Positions 24,950 through 34,300 of a DNA stretch of 64,000 nucleotides are shown in pieces (positions within the stretch are counted from its first letter, which is position 1; each line of letters opens with the position of its first letter). The position numbers were made by a program, and so were the translations under genes. The notes under the pieces are model-generated. The model saw only the letters and a list, made by a program, of their open reading frames with translations, searched no databases and was not told the DNA's origin. Source of the DNA: Anaeramoeba flamelloides (lineage: Eukaryota > Metamonada > Anaeramoebidae); assembly GCA_027625915.1 (NCBI GenBank), contig JANTQA010000036.1, positions 12,995,855 to 13,059,854 of the forward strand, in the 5' to 3' direction.

Positions 24950-27417
24950 GCAGTGAAAAAAATACCGGACATGAAAAAAATCCCGGACAAGATTTTTAAT
25001 TGTGAACATTAGTAAAATTATTGTGTAATTTCATTTATTTACAATCAAATTCCTTTTTTTTCAGAATGGAACTTTTTCAATTATAACTCCCCCACTTATT
25101 AGAATGATGATTGATGAAATCACACTTGTTCAAAACACCATTCAATCAATCAAAAAACAAGAAGAAGAATTATCATTTTCCAAACTCTAGTAAACCTCAA
25201 TAAAACTCGTTTTGTTTTTCAAAAAAAGTTGATCAACATTAGGCTATCCAACAATTACTCAAGTATTCTAGAGACACCTTACTTTGAGGGACTTTAGGTA
25301 GATTTATCACTAATCTCATAAAAAAATTGGTTATTTATAATAAGGATTTCATTGAAATTAGACAAAAATTTTACTAATACTCACAATTAAAAATCTTTTC
25401 CGGGATTTTTTTCATGTCCGGTATTTTTTTCCCTACTATATATAAAAAACATTGTACAGACCTCGATTTTTTTGAAATTCTTTAATAATGAACCAATTTT
25501 GATAAAATTTTATATTTGATTTTATTATTCCAAATACTATTAGAATTATAAGAATAAAAATACTAGATCTATCAGTTCTTCAAAATATTAATTAAAGGGG
25601 TTTTATTGTAAAATTATATCCACATTCAACAAACTCAAAAAACATCCAATAATTTTTATTCTTAAAAATCTGAAATAATTCATTTTTACATACCAAGTTA
25701 ATTTAATCTTGTCAGAAATTATTTTGAATGTTTTATTTTACTAAAATTTGAATTTTTAAATTTTATTTGTTCGATTAAAAACTTTCCGAAAAATCAAAAG
25801 TAATTTTTGACAAATAAAAAAAATCCAAAAGATATTAACTTTTCAAAGAGTGAAAATCAAAATGATCTCCAAAACTCTTAATTAACAACAACTATACTAG
25901 CACATGTCTTTAAATATTACTTTATTTTTGAAATACTGTTAATTGTAAAATAAAAAAATCAAAATTTTCATTCAGATTTCCAAAAAATTTATATTTCTTT
26001 AACGTAAATAAAATAAATCAAAAGTCCCCAAATTCTCAAAATTAAATTAATAATTTAAGCTGTTTTTTTTTGAATTAAAAATTTGAAATGTTTATGATTT
26101 TAAAAATCTGTTTTTGGAAATCTGAATGAAAATTTTGTTCCATTTATTTTGCAACAAATTGTATCTTATAAACTATTAGTTAATAAACAACAACTCTAAC
26201 AACACACCTCTTTAAATATTGGTTAAGTTTGGGAATATTCAAAAGATAAGTGGAATTATTACCTAATGAAGAAACACTAAAAATTGAAAAAGAGAGAATA
26301 ACTCTGATTGACTTTTAAAAAAAGTTCCTACTTTACTGATCAACACATTAAAGAGAAGAAACCCACCCAAAGATTTACTTCTTAACAAAAAGAATAAATT
26401 AGTTTCCAAACAGAGCAAAACTGAATTGAAACATTAATCGAGGAAGATTCGTTTGTTTGTATATATATTCCACCAACAAGTTTTTGTGAAACGAATTCAC
26501 AAAAAAAGAAAAGAATAAATATTAGAAATTTTAGAAAAAAGAAGAGAATAAAGAAAAGGTTTTAAAGATTTTACCAATTTGACGAAAGATCTTTTTTGCA
26601 CTTAAATCATCGAAGTGTAATCTTTTTTGGATTTCCAAGTCAAGATCTCCCCGATCACAATATTCCATTATAATGTATAAGCACTCTTTAGTTCTCTATA
26701 AATTTGTTGTTATTAATTCAAAACGTTAAAATCAAAATTTGTTTTTTTATTTGAGATTTTTGATGAGCAAAATACAAGGTAAGGTAATGGGGCTTCTCGC
26801 TTCTTACAAATAAACACTAACATCTCAAATAGTTAACGTTTCGATGTTGCAAGAGGCGTAACATATCCAACTTTTTGTGATTAAAAAATCAAGGTTGGAA
26901 GTAGTTGAACAAGCTTTTGTGAAAATATTGAAATTTGAAAATATTTTTTGGAACCCAGTAAAGAAGGATTATGTCCCTTGTTTCAAAAAAAAAAATTGTT
27001 GTTTGAAACACACTCAACAATTTATTCTTTAATAGTGATCAGAACTGATTTATTAATTTGAAAAAATAAAGCAATAAAAGCTTGTTATTCTTTGCTGTAA
27101 TGGTTTTTTGAGATTTTTAAAAAAGAAAAAAACAAAAGGACAAAGAAAAAGTGTTTTTTTGTTTAAATTCAAGAAATTGAACTTACATAAGTATCATATA
27201 GCTTCACAATATTTTTGTGGTTCATTGATTTCATTAATTTGATTTCCCGATAGATTTTTTTTAGATTTATCTTCCTTCGGGTTAAATCAATTGCTTTGAT
27301 TGCACATACTTTTCCTGTACTTTTGATCTTTCCTTTATAAACAACAGCATAACTTCCCTTTCCTATTTCTTTTTCAGTAATAAAATTTGGTCCTTCTATT
27401 ATTTGGTTGACATTCAT
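19041..27417 (-). CDS. atg1: ATG1/ULK-type autophagy-initiating Ser/Thr kinase
   Basis: Four exons: 27417-27187, 26695-26575, 20817-19216, 19078-19041; introns 491, 5757 and 137 bases; junction phases 0, 1, 1 all fit, giving 663 residues ending LYLEIPTLDNNL. Kinase domain: glycine loop GKGSYAVVYKG (19-29), Lys41, Glu58, MEYC hinge, HRDIKPQN (Asp133), DFG 178-180, TKCGTPLYMAPE activation segment (APE 204-206), DLWSAGAVLYQML. A Lys/Gln/Glu insert of about 30 residues splits the catalytic loop from DFG. Then comes a charged low-complexity linker with a (Ser-Gly)n run encoded by GATCCT repeats, and a helical C-terminal region of about 200 residues that fits the Atg13/FIP200-binding MIT-type tail of Atg1 and ULK1. 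ULK3 or another ULK-like kinase is the alternative. The huge second intron, the site of one LINE relic and at least four MITE-like insertions, is inferred from splice phase and continuity of FRQI-VSALKYMHE. Confidence 0.88.
20872..20922. repeat. (ATT)n trinucleotide microsatellite in atg1 intron 2
   Basis: ATT repeats with interspersed GCT and GTT variants, close to the exon 3 acceptor of the kinase gene. No other role is visible. Confidence 0.7.
21303..21545. mobile_element. F3 TIR element inserted in a TA microsatellite (MITE)
   Basis: The left end TATAAGCCAAATTTCAAAAA is the reverse complement of the right end TTTTTGAAATTTGGCTTATA, with further pairing of GGGCA/TGCCC. Both sides abut TATATA runs, so the element sits in a (TA)n tract and probably used a TA target, as Tc1/mariner-type MITEs do. 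About 230 bases, non-coding. Only one copy is seen here. Confidence 0.7.
22200..23340 (+). mobile_element. dead LINE (non-LTR retrotransposon) fragment: end of RT and C-terminal zinc-knuckle region
   Basis: Across shifting plus-strand frames the order of a LINE ORF2 tail is visible. A KT-box reads LMVNDNKTEKS at about 22288-22320. A thumb segment LLNSLWIQLFES...LYGFDILNLTQ lies at about 22452-22540. A WKNRTDPTLQMIGRWKAYF-type stretch lies at about 22630-22690. A degenerate C...H...C knuckle (NDADHFISDCKRY) lies at about 23045-23085, followed by a 23141-23340 open frame. There are multiple stops and frame changes, no catalytic YADD part and no 5' end, so it is 5'-truncated, as LINEs usually are, and inactive. 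It lies in intron 2 of the ATG1 gene, antisense to it. The family beyond non-LTR is not assigned. Confidence 0.65.
23863..24354. mobile_element. F2 TIR element, copy 1 (diverged)
   Basis: The left end AAAAAAATACCGGAAATGAAAA and the right-end GACATTATTTTCTT...TTTTTTTCAATACTA correspond to the better preserved ends of copy 2. Interior words shared with copy 3 include GAATTTGGA(C/A)AATGAT, TTTTTATTCTTGTTTTTG and AAGTGTAATTTAATTAAT. About 490 bases, no open frame. Confidence 0.6.
24562..24809. mobile_element. F1 inverted-repeat element, copy B
   Basis: Begins TACTGTTATTTGAAGAATAA and ends AATTTTCAAATACTGG, the inverse of its start. The inner order TTCCACTTCCTTTTCC, AGTTTTCAAGAAGTAGAC, GTAATTTGTG and ATTTTATCCCAC matches copy A. 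It is longer than copies C-E because of an internal expansion. Located in atg1 intron 2. Confidence 0.6.
24921..24947. repeat. (TA)n microsatellite at the F2 copy 2 insertion site
   Basis: About thirteen TA units immediately precede the terminal repeat of the F2 element, and TATATA also follows it at 25437-25443. Confidence 0.75.
24950..25436. mobile_element. F2 TIR element, copy 2 (best preserved)
   Basis: The left end AAAAAAATACCGGACATG then AAAAAAATCCCGGACAAGA and TTTTTAATTGTGAACATTAG is mirrored on the right: the reverse complement of 25370-25432 reads AAAAAAATACCGGACATG, AAAAAAATCCCGGAAAAGA, TTTTTAATTGTGAGTATTAG. The terminal repeats are about 70 bases with only a few differences. TA-rich flanks suggest a TA target. 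The interior lies inverted relative to copies 1 and 3 (CATTTTCCAAACTC and GAACAAGTGTG on the minus strand) and has no open frame, so the element is non-autonomous. Confidence 0.8.
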
Positions 27418-27931
27418 CTTCTCAAAAAGATTTTGGAGAAATAATAAAAAGTTTGATAAAAATGATTTTTTTAGTCGAATTATTCAAGATCAGAAGAAAC
27501 CAAGAATTGAAAAGATTTTTCATAATTCAAACCACTTTTGTTTTCTGGGAGTTATTTCAATTTTGAAAGAAGGAACAAGATCAAAATCCAATAACTTTCA
27601 ATTTAAAATTTTTTACACACTTATCTTTTAAAAAATCTTGTTTGTCTTTTAATGATTGGTTTCAATAAAAACAGTATCAGGCTTTTTGAAAACTAACTAA
27701 TATTTTTCTTTTACAGAACTTGATCTTAATATTTCGAACAAATTGAGAAGATGTATTTATTAAAAATCACTTTTTTAGATTTTTTTGATTTAAAAAAATT
27801 CAAAGTATTTGAAATTTCAAAAAACATGAAAGAGGATCAAGTAACTGAAATCTTGAAAAGATTAGAAGATTCAAGTCAAAAATCACATTAAGTCTTGGGA
27901 TTATTTTGAGTGATTGTTTAAGAATCTTCGT

Positions 27932-28104
27932 TAATACTGGTATTTGAATAATAAATGGGATTTTTTTTCACTTCATTTTTAATTTCTCTTTTTTAAGTGA
28001 ACATAGATCAAGAACCTCTTTCTTTAAGAACTATATTTATAAAAAAAAAATATCGAAAAGGAAGTGAAAATTCTTTCTCATTTAGAATTCAAATACCAGT
28101 ATTA
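27932..28104. mobile_element. F1 inverted-repeat element, copy C (best preserved)
   Basis: A 173-base near-palindrome whose start TAATACTGGTATTTGAAT and end ATTCAAATACCAGTATTA are exact inverse complements over 18 bases. Pairing continues inward through AAATGGGA/TCTCATTT and TTCACTTC/GAAGTGAA. No coding capacity. Lies just upstream of the kinase gene. Confidence 0.8.
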
Positions 28105-28424
28105 CTTTTGATATTTTTTTTATCTAAACCTTGAATAGAAATACTTTTTAAACGGTTAAAATCTTAAAAAAAAATCGTTAACAGTTAATAATCTTTATTT
28201 TGTTTTTGTAAGTGAAGAATTTATTTTTTTAGCAAGAAATTATTTTTGATAAATACTATTTGAAAAATGAATTGATAAAATTAGATTGTGTTGTAAATTT
28301 GGTATGTTAGTTATGAGTTTCGCCAATCCTAAAACAATTATTTTCAAAAGATCTGTCCCAAGACTGGAATTTTAATAAAAATCAATTTTTAAAATAGAAA
28401 AAAGAACCCTTTTTTCGAAAATAA

Positions 28425-28932
28425 CTTTTGGAGGATTTAAAAAAATAACCACCATGGAAATAACCCTTGAAAAGATTTTTGATTATTATGAAAATTGTTT
28501 AGTAATTTCTTATATTGAAAATCAAATCCTTTTCATGAATAACCATTGTTTTTGATAAACTCAGTCAATATCTCACCTGAAGTTCATTAAAGTGGGGTTT
28601 CTATATTATATTCTGTGTATTGTTTGATAACCAAAAGTAGATCTACTTTATTGAAAAAAAATCAAGTTTTATAGAGGTTTGCTATGAATTTGGAAAATGA
28701 TGTTTTTTATTCTTGTTTTTGGATTGATTGAATATTTTTTTGTATAAGTGTAATTTAATTAATGGTAATTCTAATAAGTAATTGAGGATTTATAATTTTC
28801 AAAGTTTGAATCGTAAATTAAGGATTTGATCCTTTACATATTTTACAAGTTTACACAACAATTATCCAAATATTCACAATTAAAAAAAAGTTTCAGGTAT
28901 TGTTTTCATGCTCAGTATTTTTTTTTTTACTC
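28425..28932. mobile_element. F2 TIR element, copy 3 (diverged)
   Basis: Starts TTTAAAAAAATAACCACCATGGAAATAACCC and ends ATTGTTTTCATGCTCAGTATTTTTT, degraded forms of the F2 ends. The interior GAATTTGGAAAATGAT, TTCTTGTTTTTGGATTG and AAGTGTAATTTAATTAAT match copy 1 in order and orientation. Non-coding. Confidence 0.6.
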
Positions 28933-29815
28933 TTTTTCTTTTTAGGTTACATGTTTTTGGGTTCATGTATTAGTGTAATCACTCTAGAGTTATTTTAATT
29001 TACTATTAATATTTCAGAATTAAGTTTGATATTCTAATATTTGTTCATAAAATTGAAATTCCACAAATATAAATTACTTATTATTAATTATCGAATATAT
29101 TATTTATAAAAAATTTGATAAAATAAAATGATTAATATAAATTATTCAAAGTAATTACAAAAAAAAAACCTCAATTGAAAAAAGGGTGAATTATCTTTCG
29201 ATTTTTTCTGGGCATTTTTTAGATATCTAATTGGCGGTTTACATCAGAATAAGACTCTAAATATTAAAATAAACCAAATTTCATAATAAATGGACCATCT
29301 TACATTTTAATTTTGAATTGCTTTTATATTGTTTTGAAGTTTTTCCCCTCACAATGAAAAGTTTGCAAATAAATCATTTTTTCTCTTTTTTATTTTTTCG
29401 GTAGTGTTTTGTTAAAACGGAAAATGAAAATGAAAAATTGGAAAGAAGTAACAAATGAATTAATGAAAATTTTGGTTTCAAATATGAAAAAGAGATTAGA
29501 TTTAGTTATTCAAATGGAAGGAAAATCGATAAATGGTTTTTTTTTACTTTTTTAAATTTTCTATTTTTTATGGTATGCTTCTTTCAAAATAAATGTCCCA
29601 ATTTTTTTTAACAGTTTTTTTTATTTTTCTTTCTTTTATTTACAGACAAAAAATAAATATCTCTTGAGTATAGTATTGAATATTAAAATCTAAATTTTTA
29701 TATTATAATAGATAACTTCAATTATTAAAAATATTTTTCTTTAAAATTTGATTTTTAATGGGCCAATTATTATGAACGATAGTTTAGTTTTTTTATATAA
29801 CTTTTTGAGAAAGCT

Positions 29816-30083
29816 TCAGTCAATCTCTTTATTTATCCTCTCCAAAAGAATCTATCATTTTTCAAAACTTTTGGAAATAAGACAAAAGATAAGTGATAAA
29901 CAAACAGATTACCTTAAAAGAGATTTTTTTAGGAATTGTTGGTAATAAATTATTAAAATAATTTTGCCTTGAATTGCAACCCACTTTAATTAAGGGCACT
30001 TTATCGTATTTTTGTAAATAAATTGTTAGGGTTAAAAGTAAAACACCATTTGCAATTGGGAACATTAATAGAATCAAAGAAAC
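29816..30083 (-). CDS. possible last two exons of an unrecognised membrane protein
   Basis: Exon 30083-29913 (57 codons) follows a good acceptor (TTTTTCAG) and ends at AAG/GTAATC; exon 29851-29816 follows AG and ends in TGA, phase 0 at both sides. The peptide has one clear membrane segment (VSLILLMFPIANGVLLLTL), then YLQKYDKVPLIKVGCNSRQ and NYFNNLLPTIPKKISF, ending ILLERINKEID. Upstream on the same strand, up to about 30960, there are further protein-like short frames (ISNFERIVLEFTKSF; LSLSKIFYFQTIFENVRLF; FGEKDLWGLKVQY), so a gene of many small exons is possible. However, IKVGCNS also occurs, degraded, in R9 repeats near 15530 and 6880, so it may instead be repeat-borne coding DNA. Confidence 0.35.
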
Positions 30084-31306
30084 CTGAAAAAGAAAATATA
30101 AAATCAATTAAAGAAACAAATTAACTTCCAATCAGAATCCATTATACAATTTCCAATCAAACCAACAAACACAATTTAAATTAACTTTTATATCAAAATT
30201 CTAATAGGTGGCAATGAAAGATCTTAAAAATAGTCACTTTTTTCAAACAATTTTTTTAATGATAGCTAAAACAAAGAATAGCCACAATCAAAAGATAGTA
30301 TTAAAAAAACTGTTATTGTGATAAATCCTCCATTTCATCTTTTATACTTTTTTTTTTTTTTTAATAATAGAAGGTACTTTAAATTTTCAGATTAACTGAA
30401 TGTGCAAAATTAAAAAAGGTATTGAACTTTTAATCCCCAAAGATCTTTTTCCCCAAATTGTTTATTAAGAAAAAATCTCACAATAATCATTTATTCAAGC
30501 ATAATTATTTCAGATATTTCTTGAACAAAGAAATTTGCCAGTTTGTTCTCTCATAATTTAGTGTTATGTGGATTTTTTAATTGTTTTTATTTTTGACAAC
30601 CATAGTGGTTACTTGAAAAAGCCTCACATTTTCAAAAATGGTTTGGAAATAGAATATTTTAGAAAGTGAAAGATTCCTCTTGATTTGTTATAACTCGTTT
30701 TCCTTTTTATTCAAATTGGAATTCTAAAGATGTTTTTATTAATGTAACTCAACTATTTTGGATTTCAAGAGAAGATTAAAAAAAAACAATTTCAAAAATC
30801 TATTTTAATCTTGAAATTTTCAATTTTTTTTGAATGATTTTGTGAATTCCAAAACTATTCTTTCAAAATTTGAAATTCGTCTTGCTAACTAATATTAAAA
30901 ATAAAAAAAAATAAAAAGAATTTTAATTTTTCAATTTTCCAAATTATATTTCTTATTGTGAACTTTCAAAACTTAATTCCAAGCATACAATAACTCCTGC
31001 TATCTGATTTGGGATTCAAAATTAGCCAATATTTTTTTCCTACTGTGTAATATTTTACAATTACACTGATTCGAGAATATCTTGGATAATTTTGACATCC
31101 TCATTCAAATAACAAAAGATAATTTAATCTTCTTCTTTCTAATTTTCAACAGGTATCTGATTATATTGATTATAAGCCATTCTCTAAATTATTTTCAAAA
31201 TTTCGTCTTCTGTCTTTTCATTTTTTTTATTTTCCAAACCTTTTTTACTCATTATTTTTTACATTTTAATTTCGTTTATCCAATAAACACAAACTTATCT
31301 TTTAAA

Positions 31307-34300
31307 ATGAACATCCCAAAGAAATCTATAAAGAAAAAAAATAGACCGAAAGATAAAGATGAAAAACCCAAAAGAAGAATGAAAAAGAAAAAACAAAAAA
31401 GCCAAGATCGAAAGAGATTAAGAGACCTAAGAATTCCTATTGAACCACTAACCCCACAATGTCAAGTTTGTGAAGAAAAAAAAGCAGACTTTTATTGCTC
31501 AAAAGATGAAGTTCATTATTGCCAAAATTGTGAATCACAAGTACACACCCCTTTTATGAAAAAAATGCATCAAGAATTCATTTTCAACCAGCCTTACATT
31601 CAACGAGAAGGTAATTTATTTTGACATAATTTAAATTCTATTTTTTTATTTCTTTTGTTTTAAATCTTTTCAATTTTCCTTTTTGAATGTTTTTTTTATT
31701 TTTCAATTTTTCTTTTTCGAGTTATGGAGGGGATGATCAAAATACTTGAAATGGAAAAAAAATGAAACCTTATCATTTTGGTGCTTTGATAATTTTGTTT
31801 ATTCTTAAGATCCAATACTCTTGAAGCCTTTGTTTAAAACTTTCTTTTCTTTTTGAGATTTTTAACTCTTTAGGGTCAAGTCAATTATGTTTAAAAACTC
31901 CAATTTTTTGAAAAGGAACAAATAATTTTCATTAATTTTTATGAGTTTATCTTCCAATTAAAAACAAACCATAATTCTGATTAGGATTGGTTTTGATCTC
32001 TAGAAATCATCAATTAAAATAAAGAGTACATTTTTTGAAAAAAGTACCCAAGAAATACACTCAATTTCCAATTTAACTCATGGTGAATTATAATTTTGAA
32101 AACAACTGAGTTTATTTTCTAAGCGTATCTCTTTGGCGGTTTATGAGATCTCGAAGATTTTTTTTTCATTTCTTTTTCATTTTCCAAAACAGTTATTTTT
32201 CTCTCAAGAAGGCTACAAAATCCTTACACTGTAAATCCTAGTGGGGTTTACAAAATTACCACGAATTGGATTAAATTGTTTTAAATCTATTTTCTTCAGA
32301 GAGAATAGGATTAGCACTAAATTGAAGAATATTAAGCATATAGAAATATAAAACAAGAAAAAGATTGATTTTTTTTTTGTTTTAACAAACTATGGATTTT
32401 TCAGAAATTGAAATTTTTTATATTTTCACACAGAATATTTTCTTTTTGATTTAATCAACCCAAAAGAAAAAAGACTTTCACAATCTCATATTTTAGTGAG
32501 TAACCTACACATTGATTATGAAGAAAATTCGTATGTCGTGACTAATACTTTAATTAATTAACTTCACATCATGGGAAAAGACTTCAATTTAATAAATATT
32601 GTAAATTCGTATAAACAATATTGGTTTACTATAATTCCAATTATCAAAACTATATGTTTCGTGAAATATAAAAAAGTTACTTCTGATCAATTAAAATAGA
32701 TCTCTGTTTTTAATAAAAAACCCCAATATAATATTATTTTTTACAATTGTTTCTCTTGTCTGGCTTCTTTATAAAGAAAATGGGTTACAAAAGAAAAAGA
32801 TGAAGTTATTACTTGTTAAATCTGAGATACTGAAATATAGGCAGTATGAGTATCTTCAAAATAAGAAAGAAAAAAGCAAAGTCAAATACTAAAAATATCA
32901 AGGGGTAAAAAAAATATATTATTAAAAAGAAAAAAGAAATTACAAACATTATACAATTACCCCCCACCCAAAAAAAAAAACAAAAAATGAATATTCATGA
33001 TTACCTATCAAAATAAATTATGAAATTAATCAAAAGTATTAATGGTTGTTATTTTCCGTTCTATATATTATGGATCGATTTCTTTTTTTATTTTTTTCTT
33101 ATTTTATTTATTATCAATTTTTTATTATTAACCTTACTATATCTAATTTTTATTTTTTTATATGGTCAATTTTTTTTTTTCCTTTTTAAACCCTTAAAAA
33201 TAATTTGGGTGTCTACTCATTATTAAAAATTGTGAAATTTATAATTTTAAGCTTATGTTTCCTTTAAGGGATTTGAGCAAACGATAAACGAGAGTGTAAT
33301 TTAAACTTCAAAAATAATAAATAATAATAAAAAGATTTCACATTTTTTTTTTTAAGAACAAAATCAAATGCAATTGAGCAATTTTATAATCTGTGAATTC
33401 TTTTCAAATTTGTATTATAATTAAAATCCAGTTCAAGAACAAATAACAAAAGATATTTATAAACCCATCAATATCATTTTAAATTTAATAGTTTAAAAAG
33501 TGGGGAAATTTATGATAATTTACCTTTATAATCAAGATTAGACCAAATTTTTTCCAATAATTACAACTCATTGATAATCTAAAAAAAAAAATATATTTCA
33601 AAATCATTTTTTAATAAGAGAAAAAACTATTTTATATTTAGTATAAACTAAATTCCAAAAATTTGGACACATTTTAAACAGTTGAAAAAATAACAATACC
33701 ACACTTCCCATTCAATTTGGAAATAATTTTGATTTGACAAACTATTTCATTTTTGGTCTTTTTTTTTTGTTTTCATTTTCTTTTTTCCCGTTGCGTAATC
33801 TTTTTGGTTAGATCTGGAATTTTTTTTTCAATGGTTGATAGAAGGTTAGTGTTGGTTTTCTTAAATCGAAAAATCACATACAATTAGCTGAAGGTATCTT
33901 ATCATTTCATCGATCAGTCAATTGTTAGTGAAATTTCAACATATTTACCTTATCCATTTTTTGTTCAGCTCTTTTCCTCATTTATTTGACACACCGATTT
34001 TTATTTATGGGTTTTATATTTTTTTCTTTTATTTTTATGAACATGATTACTTATTAAAACATTAATAAGAGGGTAATTTAAATGTAGTTTTATATTACGT
34101 TTGGAAAAATACAATAAATTGGGGGATTTTTTGCCTATTTTTGATTTTGGGTGTAACTAAATTTTTGGAATGGGGTTTATTTATACCTTTTAATACTTTC
34201 AGAATTGAATCTTTATTTTTAAAAATTGAAAATATAACAGTAATTTAAAAATATTAAAAATATTAATAATTTAATTATTTAACTTAATTTTTGGTTTCGA

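Noticed and set aside
31082-31306. Upstream extension of the TRIM-like first exon
   Set aside because: Codons before ATG 31307 encode only F/I/L/Y-rich noise; the Lys/Arg-rich head begins at 31307.
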